A stretch of 64,000 bases of DNA, taken from NCBI GenBank assembly GCA_963169665.1, contig CAUJET010000142.1, forward strand, positions 1 through 64,000, in the 5' to 3' direction. The translations under genes and the position numbers were made by a program. Positions within the stretch are counted from its first letter, which is position 1. Every line of letters starts with the position of its first letter. The DNA comes from Actinomycetota bacterium. GTDB taxonomy: Bacteria > Actinomycetota > Acidimicrobiia > Acidimicrobiales > Ilumatobacteraceae. The notes under the pieces are model-generated. The model was not told the DNA's origin and did no database searches. It saw nothing but the letters and a program-made list of their open reading frames with translations. Positions 37,806 through 46,363 of this stretch are shown here, in pieces.

Positions 37806-39422
37806 TCAGCCGCCTGCTGCCGCGCCGGCCGCCGGGCCGGATCGGGCCAGGTCGCTCACGATCTGCTGCGAGGCGAGCCGCCCCGGACCACCCGTCACGC
37901 AGCCGCCCGGATGGGTGCCCGACCCGCACTGGTAGTAGCCGTGGATCGGGGTGCGGTACTGGTTCCAGCCGGGTGCCGGCCGGAAGAAGTACAGCTGCGG
38001 CGACATCAGCTCGCCGGCGAAGATGTTGCCCTCCGACAGGCCGACGGTGCGCTCGATGTCGAGCGGGGTGACCACCTCGCGGCGCAGCACCAGCTTCGAG
38101 AACCCGGGGAACAGCTCCTCGAGCCGACGCTGCACGGTGTCGCCGAGGTTGTCGCGCTCGGTGTCCCAGTCGCCGCCCTTCAGCTTGTAGGGCGTGTAGT
38201 GCGTGAAGCAGGACATGACGTGCTTGCCGGCCGGCGCCATGTCGGGGTCGATCGTCGACTGGATGCAGCAGTCGAGGTACGGCTTCGACGAGTACCAGCC
38301 GTACTTCGCCTCGTCGAAGGCGCGCTCGAGATAGTCCATCGACGGTGCGATGTTGGTGAACCCGCGGAACTGGGTGCCGTCGAGACCGGGGAACTCCGGG
38401 AGCCCGTCGAGCGCGAAATTCACCTTCGACGACGTGCCCTGGAACTTGTACCGCTGGATGTTCTCGACGAGGTCCTCGGGCAGTTCGCGTGGCTCGACGA
38501 GCTCGAGGAACGTGCGCCGCGGATCGAGCGCGCTCACGACGACCGGTGCGTGCAGCTCGGTGCCGTCGGCGAGGACGACGCCGGTGGTGCGACCGTTCGT
38601 GGTGAGCACCTGCGACACGGCGGCCTCGAGCTTGATCTCGGCACCGTAGGCCTGCGCTGCCCGGGCGAGCACTTGTGTGAGGCCACCGTTGCCGCCCTTG
38701 TGGAAGCCCCAGTTGCCGAACACGCCGTCCTGCTCGCCCATGTTGTGGAACAGCAGCACGACACCCGAGCCCTGCGACCGCGGTCCCACCTTCGTGCCGA
38801 TGATGCCCGACGAGGACAGCAGCCCCTTCAGCAGTTCGCCCTCGAAATAGTCGTCGAGGAAATCGGCCGCGCTCCCGGTGAGGAGCCGCACGATGTTGTG
38901 CAGCACCCGCTGGGGCAGGCCCTTGAGGTGCTTGGCGAGATCGGCGAGCGCGAGCGCGTCCTCGGCCTGCCCGCTGAACAGGTTGGGCGGCACGCTGTCG
39001 AACAGCGGCTTCAGGGCCTGCACGATCTGCGCCATGTCGTGGCCGTACTGGTCGTAGGCGTCGGCGTCACGGCGCGAGTGCCGTGAGATCTCCTGGATCG
39101 TGAGGTTGCGGTCCTTGCTGAGCGTGATGTGGCCGCCGTCGTCCGCCGGGGCGAAGCTGTGTGGCATCAGCAGCGGGAAGTAGCCGTGCTTGACGAGGTC
39201 GAGCTCGTGGATGATGTCGGGCCGCAGCAGGCTCACCGCGTACGAGAACGTCGTGAAGTGGAAGCCGGGCATCAGCTCTTCGGTGATGGCCGCGCCGCCC
39301 ACCAGGTGACGACGCTCGAGGATCAGGGTCCGCAGGCCCGACTTCGCGAGATAGGCGCCGTTCACCAACCCGTTGTGGCCACCGCCGATCACGATGGCGT
39401 CGTAGGTGCGCGAGGCGGTCAT
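37806..39422 (-). CDS. FAD-dependent phytoene-desaturase-like oxidoreductase
   Basis: YDAIVIGGGHNGLVNGAYLAKSGLRTLILERRHLVGGAAITEELMPGFHFTTFSYAVSLLRPDI; GxGxxG FAD motif. Confidence 0.85.
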   Translation of the reverse strand: MTASRTYDAIVIGGGHNGLVNGAYLAKSGLRTLILERRHLVGGAAITEELMPGFHFTTFSYAVSLLRPDIIHELDLVKHGYFPLLMPHSFAPADDGGHITLSKDRNLTIQEISRHSRRDADAYDQYGHDMAQIVQALKPLFDSVPPNLFSGQAEDALALADLAKHLKGLPQRVLHNIVRLLTGSAADFLDDYFEGELLKGLLSSSGIIGTKVGPRSQGSGVVLLFHNMGEQDGVFGNWGFHKGGNGGLTQVLARAAQAYGAEIKLEAAVSQVLTTNGRTTGVVLADGTELHAPVVVSALDPRRTFLELVEPRELPEDLVENIQRYKFQGTSSKVNFALDGLPEFPGLDGTQFRGFTNIAPSMDYLERAFDEAKYGWYSSKPYLDCCIQSTIDPDMAPAGKHVMSCFTHYTPYKLKGGDWDTERDNLGDTVQRRLEELFPGFSKLVLRREVVTPLDIERTVGLSEGNIFAGELMSPQLYFFRPAPGWNQYRTPIHGYYQCGSGTHPGGCVTGGPGRLASQQIVSDLARSGPAAGAAAGG

Positions 39423-40669
39423 GCGGATGCTCCTGCTGAGGTGATGGCCGAGGCGATGGCGGGCGTGGCCGATGCGGTCTTGCGGGCGGGGTTGAACAGC
39501 GGTGGCCGGGCCACCTCGCACGCGACCGTCTGGTAGCGGTGGTTGATCGTGACCTCGAGGTGCACCCGCGAGCCCGGCCTCGCGAGGTGCGGGCGCACCC
39601 GGGCCATCGCGATGTGTCGCTGCAGCGCGGGCGAGTACATGAAGCTCGTGGTGTAGCCGACGCGCTCCATGTCGTCGTCGTACAGCATCATCTCCCACAC
39701 GATCGGATGCTCGTCCTTGGGCGGGATGATGCCCTCGGCGCGGTACCGGCGGTCCCAGTCCTGCCAGTCGACCTTGAGGCCGACCATGCGCCAGCGCGAC
39801 GTGCCGTCGGCCAGCTCGCGCCGGATGGCGTCGCGGCCGATGAAGGCGCGGTCGGTGGTCGCGACGTCTTTCAGCATCCAGCCGAAGCCGAGCTCGATCG
39901 GCGTGGTGCGCTCCTCGTCGGTGTAGGCGAAGCGGCTGGAGTGGAAGTCGACGTCGATCAGGACGAGACCCGCCTCGATGCGCAGCATCAGCAGCGCCGA
40001 CATGCCGACGGGGATGACCCCCTGCCCGGCGGATGCGTCGACGATCGCATCGAAGACGGCGTTCGCGTCGTCGGCCTCCACCCACACCTCGTAGCCGAGG
40101 TCGCCCGTGTAACCGGTGCGGGACACGTTGACCGCGGCGCCGCCGATCTTGGCCGGACCGTGGTGGAAGAACCCGAGCCCACCGACCGAGTCGTCGAGGC
40201 CGGCGAGGATGCCTCGCGACCGCGGCCCCTGCAGCGCGAGCGAGCCGTACTGGGCCGACACGTCCTCGATGAGGACCCGCTGACGTCCGATGCGGTCGGA
40301 GAACCAGGCGAGGTTCGGTTCGGCCGACGTGAGGAGGAAGTGGTCGTTGCTGAACCGGAACACCACGCCGTCTTCGACGATGTGGCCGCTATCGTCGCAC
40401 CACAGGGTGTACTGGGCCTGGCCGTCGCGGCAGGCCCGGATGTCGCGGGTGAGCACACCGGCGAGGAAGGCCTCGGCGTCGTGGCCGGTGATGCGGTACT
40501 TGTACAGCGGCGAGGTGTCGATGATGCCGGCGGCGTTGCGCACGGCGAAGTACTCGAACTTGTCGTCCATCTGGTACTTCACCGCAGCCAAGTGGCCCGA
40601 CCAGTGCTGCCAGAGCCCGGTGCGGTTGAGCGGGGCCAGCCGCTCGTGGAAGGGCGTCGTCCGGATCAT
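39419..40669 (-). CDS. GcvT-family aminomethyltransferase-like protein (tetrahydrofolate-dependent demethylase candidate)
   Basis: TPFHERLAPLNRTGLWQHWSGHLAAVKYQ..., LALQGPRSRGIL, VNVSRTGYTGDLGYEVWVEADDA, FIGRDAIRREL; overlaps upstream end of the FAD gene by 4 bp. Confidence 0.85.
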   Translation of the reverse strand: MIRTTPFHERLAPLNRTGLWQHWSGHLAAVKYQMDDKFEYFAVRNAAGIIDTSPLYKYRITGHDAEAFLAGVLTRDIRACRDGQAQYTLWCDDSGHIVEDGVVFRFSNDHFLLTSAEPNLAWFSDRIGRQRVLIEDVSAQYGSLALQGPRSRGILAGLDDSVGGLGFFHHGPAKIGGAAVNVSRTGYTGDLGYEVWVEADDANAVFDAIVDASAGQGVIPVGMSALLMLRIEAGLVLIDVDFHSSRFAYTDEERTTPIELGFGWMLKDVATTDRAFIGRDAIRRELADGTSRWRMVGLKVDWQDWDRRYRAEGIIPPKDEHPIVWEMMLYDDDMERVGYTTSFMYSPALQRHIAMARVRPHLARPGSRVHLEVTINHRYQTVACEVARPPLFNPARKTASATPAIASAITSAGASA

Positions 40670-41101
40670 CGCCGCACCGTAGCCCTTGTTGGACGCTTGC
40701 GCAATGAATCCGTCCGGGTGAGACGCAGGACCGGCGAGTCGGCGACCACCGACGGCGCGCGGACGTCCCCGACCGGGGGTGCCCGCCGGTGCGGATCGGG
40801 GGAACCCGTCTTGATCCGACGTTGACGTTCGAGACACCCGACGCGACGCCGTCCATCCCCGACATACACGCTGAGCTGGGTCGATGCTCCGCGCGCGACC
40901 ACCGAGCGTGGTGACGATCCGACCACACAGCGCGGCATTCCGGGGGATGAAGCTTGTCCCTCCCTGAACTGGTGTTTCGTCAGCGGAACTGCCTGAATGT
41001 CCGTGCCCGGCGAGCCCATCGCCGGCCGACCGGTCCCCCGGCACCCACCCGCACGCATCCCACCGGCCGTCCGCGATGGGCGGCACCGAAGGAGTTCCAC
41101 G

Positions 41102-43021
41102 ATGTCGACGACCATGAGACGGGTGAGACGGACGAGCCGGTCGCCCCGACGCTCCACGGTCGTCACGTTGTCGTTGGCCGCGCTGGTGTCGTCGATCGCC
41201 ACCCCAGTGGGTGTGGGCGCCGACGGTGGTTCCAGCGGTAGCACCGCCCCTGCGCCCTCCGCTGCCGCTGCCCCGATCGACGTCGTCGTCCGCGCCACCA
41301 CGGGCCGCGTCGACGAGGCCCGGAGCGTGTTCGTCGCCGCCGGCGGCACGGTCGGCACCCCCCTGTCGATCATCGACGGCTTCGCCGGCTCGATCGAACC
41401 AGCCGCACTCGATCGGCTCGCGGCATCCTCCGCGATCGTGTCGGTCACGCCCGATCAGGCGCTCGAGCCGATGTCGAACGACCAGTCCCCCGGCGACGCC
41501 CGGCGCGACACCGGATCGCTGTCGGCCATCACCCGCATCACCGGGGCCCAGCGGCTGTGGGACGCGGGCTTCGTCGGTCAGGGCATCGACGTCGCGGTGA
41601 TCGACACGGGCATCACACGGGTGCCCGGTCTCGACGCGCCCGGCAAGGTGCTCGACGGCCCCGACCTCTCGTTCGACTCGCTCGACGTCGGCCTGGTCTC
41701 GCGGGACGCGTTCGGCCACGGCACCCACATGGCCGGGATCATCGCCGGCTCCGACGTCGCCCCCGGCACGAGCGGCCGGCGCTGCCGCACCTGCACCGGA
41801 CGCAGCGCCTACACCGACACCACCAGGTTCGTCGGGGTGGCACCCGAGGCGCGGGTGATCAACGTGAAGGTCGGCGCGTACGACGGCGCCGCCGACGTCT
41901 CTCAGGTGATCGCCGCGATCGACTGGGTCGTGCAGCACCGCGCCGATCCGGGCGTGAACATCCGCGTCCTCAACCTCAGCTTCGGCACCGACTCGACGCA
42001 GGATCCCGCGGTCGATCCCCTGGTGTTCGCCGCCGAGCAGGCCTGGCGGGCGGGCATCGTCGTGGTGGCGTCGGCGGGCAACGAAGGACTCGCCGGCGGT
42101 GCCGGTTCGGCGTTGGCGACGCCTGCCGCGTCGCCGGCGATCATCGCTGTGGGCGCGAGCGATCCTCGCGGCACGATCACCACCTCCGACGACGTGATCC
42201 CCGACTTCGCGCAACACGGCAGCGCGACCCGCGGCGTCGACGTGGTGGCTCCGGGGGTGTCGGTCATCGGCCTCCGCGTGCCGGGCGGCTTCATCGACAC
42301 CAACGTCAGCACCGGCCGCGTGGGCGAGCGGTTCCAGCGGGCGACCGGCACGAGCCAGGCGACGGCCGTGGTCTCCGGCCTCGTCGCCCTGTTGCTCTCG
42401 CGCACGCCGAACGCGTCACCCGACATGATCAAGGCGTACCTCACCGGGAACGCCAAGCCGCTCGACGCCGACGTGTCCGATCGGCGGAACGAGCGGGCGA
42501 CGTCCCGGACGTCGGCCGAGCGCGACACGACCGAGCGCTGGTACGCCGGCGCCGGGTCGGCCTTCGTCGGCGGCAGCCGTCGCATGCCGGCCGCCACCGC
42601 TCCGGCGCCACCGGGCACCGGCCTCGGCAGCCTCGAGGCATCACGTGGCAGCTACCACGTCACCAACGGCGAGACGGAGTTGCGTGGCGAGATCGACATC
42701 TTCGGCGCCGCGTGGGATCCGACCACGTGGACGGCGGCGTCGAGCGCGCAGGTCGCGTGGACCGGCGGCATCTGGAACGGCAACCGCTGGACCGGCGATG
42801 GGTGGGGCGAGTCCGGTTGGGTGAACGTCGCCTGGACGGGTGACGAGACCACCGCCGACGACTGGTCAGGCGTGCGCTGGAAGGGTGTTCGCTGGAAGGG
42901 CGTCATCTGGGACGGGGTGCGTTGGAAGGGCGCCGACTGGACGTCGGGGCAGTGGACCGCGGGCGGCTGGAGCGGCGTCCGGTGGAGGGGCGTCATGTGG
43001 TCCGACGCCGCCTGGTCCTGA
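41102..43021 (+). CDS. Secreted S8 (subtilisin-like) serine protease with Trp-rich C-terminal repeat
   Basis: VAVIDTGITR (Asp), GHGTHMAGIIAG (His), GTSQATAVVSG (Ser); N-terminal signal sequence. Confidence 0.92.
   Translation: MSTTMRRVRRTSRSPRRSTVVTLSLAALVSSIATPVGVGADGGSSGSTAPAPSAAAAPIDVVVRATTGRVDEARSVFVAAGGTVGTPLSIIDGFAGSIEPAALDRLAASSAIVSVTPDQALEPMSNDQSPGDARRDTGSLSAITRITGAQRLWDAGFVGQGIDVAVIDTGITRVPGLDAPGKVLDGPDLSFDSLDVGLVSRDAFGHGTHMAGIIAGSDVAPGTSGRRCRTCTGRSAYTDTTRFVGVAPEARVINVKVGAYDGAADVSQVIAAIDWVVQHRADPGVNIRVLNLSFGTDSTQDPAVDPLVFAAEQAWRAGIVVVASAGNEGLAGGAGSALATPAASPAIIAVGASDPRGTITTSDDVIPDFAQHGSATRGVDVVAPGVSVIGLRVPGGFIDTNVSTGRVGERFQRATGTSQATAVVSGLVALLLSRTPNASPDMIKAYLTGNAKPLDADVSDRRNERATSRTSAERDTTERWYAGAGSAFVGGSRRMPAATAPAPPGTGLGSLEASRGSYHVTNGETELRGEIDIFGAAWDPTTWTAASSAQVAWTGGIWNGNRWTGDGWGESGWVNVAWTGDETTADDWSGVRWKGVRWKGVIWDGVRWKGADWTSGQWTAGGWSGVRWRGVMWSDAAWS
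42724..43018 (+). repeat. Coding tandem repeats with Trp every 5 residues
   Basis: ...WSGVRWKGVRWKGVIWDGVRWKGADWTSGQWTAGGWSGVRWRGVMWSDAAWS, underlying 15-bp periodicity (gtgcgctggaagggtgttcgctggaagggc...). Confidence 0.85.
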
Positions 43022-43032
43022 TCGGCGGTCCG

Positions 43033-45651
43033 GTGGCGTCGGGACCCGAGTCGGCGGTCACGGCGGCAGCCGATGGCCCGGGCCTCGAACCCGTGGCACG
43101 AGGACTTGCCGGCCGCCACACGCTCGCACTGGCCGTCGCACTCGTCGCTGCGTCTGCCGTGGTGCTGGCCGCGAGCGGCGTGCTGCACGCGCCGGCTCAC
43201 GAGGTGTCGCTGTCGTGGTGGGTGCTCGGCCTCGTCGCCGCGCTGGCGCTGGTGACGGAGTTCGACGTGGAGTTCCGCCGCGAGGCGGTGACGTTCACCT
43301 TCAGCGAGGTGCTCCTCGTGATCGGGCTGTTCCTGGCTTCGCCATGGTCGCTGGTGATCGGCCGTCTGGTCGGCGAAGGTCTCGTGCTCGTCGCGAAGGA
43401 ACGACAACCGGTTCGCAAGACCGTGCTGAACCTGGCGAGCTCGCTCGCCGAACTGACGACGTTGTTCGTCGTGTACGACCTCCTCGGCGGCGGCACCGAC
43501 GTGACCGTGCCGACGTACTGGCTGATGGCGCTGCTCGCGGTCGCGTGCGCCGACCTCGTCGGGTATGCGGTGATCCACCGTGCGTTGCGCTGGCACGGCG
43601 CGCCCATCACGTTCCGGTCGCTGCTGCGCATCGCAGTGATCACCGTGCCGGTGAACACGAGCTTCGCGCTCGTGATCGGGATCCTGCTCGTCGACCGCCC
43701 CGTTGGCGCCCTCCTGCTGCTCGGCGTCGGCGGGTTCCTGGTGCTGTCGTACCGGTCGTACACGTCGTTGCGCCAACGCTTCGAGAGCCTCTCGCTCCTG
43801 TACGACTTCACGCGGCTGGTGAGCGGTGCGCAGCGTCCCGATGCGGTCCTCGAGGCGATGCTCGCCCAGGCGAAGGACCTGCTTCGTGCCGAGCGTGCGG
43901 AGATCTGGCTCCAGGACGAGACGCTGTTGCGCCTGAGCGTCGACGACCACGGCCGATCAGCGGGCGAAGTGCCGACGCTGCGGCCCGGCACGGTCGCGAC
44001 CTGGTTCCGAGCACACCAGGGCGCGACGATCATCGGCGCCGGCCCCGGGCGTTCCCCCGGTGGCGGACGCGCCGGAGACCGCGCAGGGCGGACGCTGCTC
44101 GAGGCGCTCGACGCCTCGGACTGCATCGTCGCACCGATCACCGAGTCGGGCGAGGTGGTGGGCCTCGTCGCGGTGGTGAACCGACTGGGCGGCTCGAACG
44201 AGTTCAACGACTCGGATCGCACCATGTTCGCCACCCTCGCCAACCACGCGAGCGTCGCACTGGAGAACGGCCGTCTCATCGACCGTCTGCACGAAGAGGC
44301 ACGACTGCGCGAGCACGAGGCGCTCCACGACGCGCTCACCGGCCTGCCGAACCGGGTGCTGCTCGGCGATCGGCTGCGCGACGAGCTCGTCGGCGTGGTC
44401 GAGCACGGGCACACGCTCGCGGTGGGCCTCATGGACCTCGACGGGTTCAAGGAGGTCAACGACACGTTGGGCCACCAGGCAGGCGACATCGTGCTCGGCG
44501 AGGTGGCCCGCCGGCTCGCCTACGCTGCGGAGACGGCTGCGCTCGTGGCCCGTCTCGGTGGCGACGAATTCGCGATCCTGATCGATCGCACCAGCGACCG
44601 GATGGAGCTGGAGTCGTTGGCGCGACGCATCCGTGAGGAGCTCGCCCGCCCGTTCACCATCGATGGCGTCCGCATCAACATCAGCGCCAGCATCGGCTTC
44701 GCGATCGCTCCCGACGACGCGACCGATGCACCCACCCTGCTCCAGCGAGCGGACGTCGCGATGTACAGCGCGAAAGCCGGTCACGGCAACGGCGTCGCGT
44801 TCTACGAGGCGATCCGCGACGAGAACTCACCCCGACGCCTGGCGCTCGCGACCGACCTCCGCGCTGCGATCACCGACGGTCAGCTCAGCCTCGTCTTCCA
44901 GCCCAAGGCGCGCCTCGTCGACGACGAGGTGATCGGCTTCGAGGCACTCGTCCGCTGGCGGCACCCCGACCTCGGCCAGGTGTTCCCCGACGAGTTCATC
45001 CCGATCGCCGAACGCACGGGCACCATCGGCGACCTGACCGTGTGGGTGCTGCGGTCATCGGTCGCGCAGTTGGCGGAGTGGTCGGCCCGCGGGCATCGCT
45101 GGTCCATCGCGGTCAACGTCGCGATGCGCAACCTGCTCGACGACGACTTCTCGACCATCGTCGACGAGCTGCTCGCCCGCCACGGCTGCGACCCGTCGTC
45201 GTTGATCCTGGAGATCACCGAGACCAGCGTCATGACCGACACCGCCCGCACCCTCGACGTGATGCGACGGCTGTCGGAACTCGGTGTGCGGCTGTCGATC
45301 GACGACTTCGGCACCGGCTACTCCTCGCTGTCGTACCTGCAGCAACTGCCGGTCGAGGAACTCAAGATCGACAAGTGTTTCGTCCGCGACATGGTGACCG
45401 ACGCCGGCGCGGAGGCCATCGTGCGGTCGGTGCTCGATCTGGCGAACAACCTCGATCTGCGGGTCGTGGCTGAGGGCGTCGAGGACCGTCCCACGTGGGA
45501 GCGCCTGCGCCAGCTCGGCTGCCAGATCGCACAGGGGTACTTCATGTCGCGGCCGATGCCGCCGGACGACATCGAGCACTGGTACGCCTCGATGCGCAAG
45601 GAGTGGCCGCTGCAGGTCGCCGGCCAGCACCTCACGTCCCTCGGCACCTGA
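43033..45651 (+). CDS. Membrane GAF-GGDEF-EAL protein (c-di-GMP turnover candidate)
   Basis: Multi-TM N-terminus, GAF-like region, LTGLPNR...RLGGDEFA, EALVRWRHP, LEITETSVM, IDDFGTGYSSLSYLQQLPVEELKIDKCFV. Start uncertain (GTG 43033 chosen). Confidence 0.88.
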   Translation: MASGPESAVTAAADGPGLEPVARGLAGRHTLALAVALVAASAVVLAASGVLHAPAHEVSLSWWVLGLVAALALVTEFDVEFRREAVTFTFSEVLLVIGLFLASPWSLVIGRLVGEGLVLVAKERQPVRKTVLNLASSLAELTTLFVVYDLLGGGTDVTVPTYWLMALLAVACADLVGYAVIHRALRWHGAPITFRSLLRIAVITVPVNTSFALVIGILLVDRPVGALLLLGVGGFLVLSYRSYTSLRQRFESLSLLYDFTRLVSGAQRPDAVLEAMLAQAKDLLRAERAEIWLQDETLLRLSVDDHGRSAGEVPTLRPGTVATWFRAHQGATIIGAGPGRSPGGGRAGDRAGRTLLEALDASDCIVAPITESGEVVGLVAVVNRLGGSNEFNDSDRTMFATLANHASVALENGRLIDRLHEEARLREHEALHDALTGLPNRVLLGDRLRDELVGVVEHGHTLAVGLMDLDGFKEVNDTLGHQAGDIVLGEVARRLAYAAETAALVARLGGDEFAILIDRTSDRMELESLARRIREELARPFTIDGVRINISASIGFAIAPDDATDAPTLLQRADVAMYSAKAGHGNGVAFYEAIRDENSPRRLALATDLRAAITDGQLSLVFQPKARLVDDEVIGFEALVRWRHPDLGQVFPDEFIPIAERTGTIGDLTVWVLRSSVAQLAEWSARGHRWSIAVNVAMRNLLDDDFSTIVDELLARHGCDPSSLILEITETSVMTDTARTLDVMRRLSELGVRLSIDDFGTGYSSLSYLQQLPVEELKIDKCFVRDMVTDAGAEAIVRSVLDLANNLDLRVVAEGVEDRPTWERLRQLGCQIAQGYFMSRPMPPDDIEHWYASMRKEWPLQVAGQHLTSLGT

Positions 45652-45667
45652 TCGGCACCTCGGCCGG

Positions 45668-45697
45668 ACGGGCACCCTCGCCACGGGCACCCTCGCC
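45668..45697. repeat. Perfect 15-bp tandem duplication (ACGGGCACCCTCGCC x2)
   Basis: Immediately upstream of the candidate -10 TAACCT (45714-45719) of the TetR gene. Confidence 0.75.
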
Positions 45698-45727
45698 AGC
45701 ACGGATGGCGACGTAACCTGCTGGGCC

Positions 45728-46363
45728 GTGGCCCGCATGTCCCCCACCGCCCGGCGTGAGGCGATCGTCGATGCCGCCCTGCGGGTGGCGATCCGCAAGG
45801 GCTTCGGCTCCACCACGGTACGCGACGTCGCCGCGGAGCTCGGCTGCTCGAGCGGTCTCATCCACCACTACTTCGCCTCGATGGACGAGGTGTTCGCTGC
45901 AGCCTTCGAGGTGGCGGCCGGGCGCGATCTCGAGGTCACCACCGCAGCGGTTGCTGCCGAGCCGTCGCCGAAGGGTCAGTTGATGGCGTTCTTCGCGAGC
46001 TACGCCCGCACCGATCAGGACTGGTCGTCGCAGCTGTGGCTCGACGCCTGGGCGGAGGCGGCCCGACAGCCCGCTCTCGGCGCCACGTCACGCCGGCTCA
46101 ACGTCGCCTGGCAACGCCTGCTCGCGCAGATCGTGGAACACGGCGTTGCCGCCGGCGAGTTCCACTGCGACGACCCCGACGGTGCCGCGTGGCGCATCGT
46201 GTCGATGATCGACGGCCTCGCGATCCAGAACGTGGCCCATGGCCCGATGCTGCCCGAGCACGCCATTCTCGACTGGACCCTCACCACCACCGAGCACGAG
46301 CTCGACCTGCCCCACGGCGCACTCCCCCGCCCCACCGACGTCACCTCTCCGGAGCCTGCATGA
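45728..46363 (+). CDS. TetR-family transcriptional regulator
   Basis: ARREAIVDAALRVAIRKGFGSTTVRDVAAELGCSSGLIHHYFASMDEVFAAAF. Confidence 0.9.
   Translation: MARMSPTARREAIVDAALRVAIRKGFGSTTVRDVAAELGCSSGLIHHYFASMDEVFAAAFEVAAGRDLEVTTAAVAAEPSPKGQLMAFFASYARTDQDWSSQLWLDAWAEAARQPALGATSRRLNVAWQRLLAQIVEHGVAAGEFHCDDPDGAAWRIVSMIDGLAIQNVAHGPMLPEHAILDWTLTTTEHELDLPHGALPRPTDVTSPEPA

Noticed and set aside
40670-41101. Possible gene or ncRNA in the 430-bp gap upstream of the protease
   Set aside because: Only shadow ORFs with low-complexity composition and no convincing long hairpin; could be a long 5' leader but unsupported from sequence alone.
39419-42217. 932-aa N-terminally extended GcvT ORF
   Set aside because: Homology begins at MIRTTPFHERL (40669); the extension is antisense to the protease and its upstream region.
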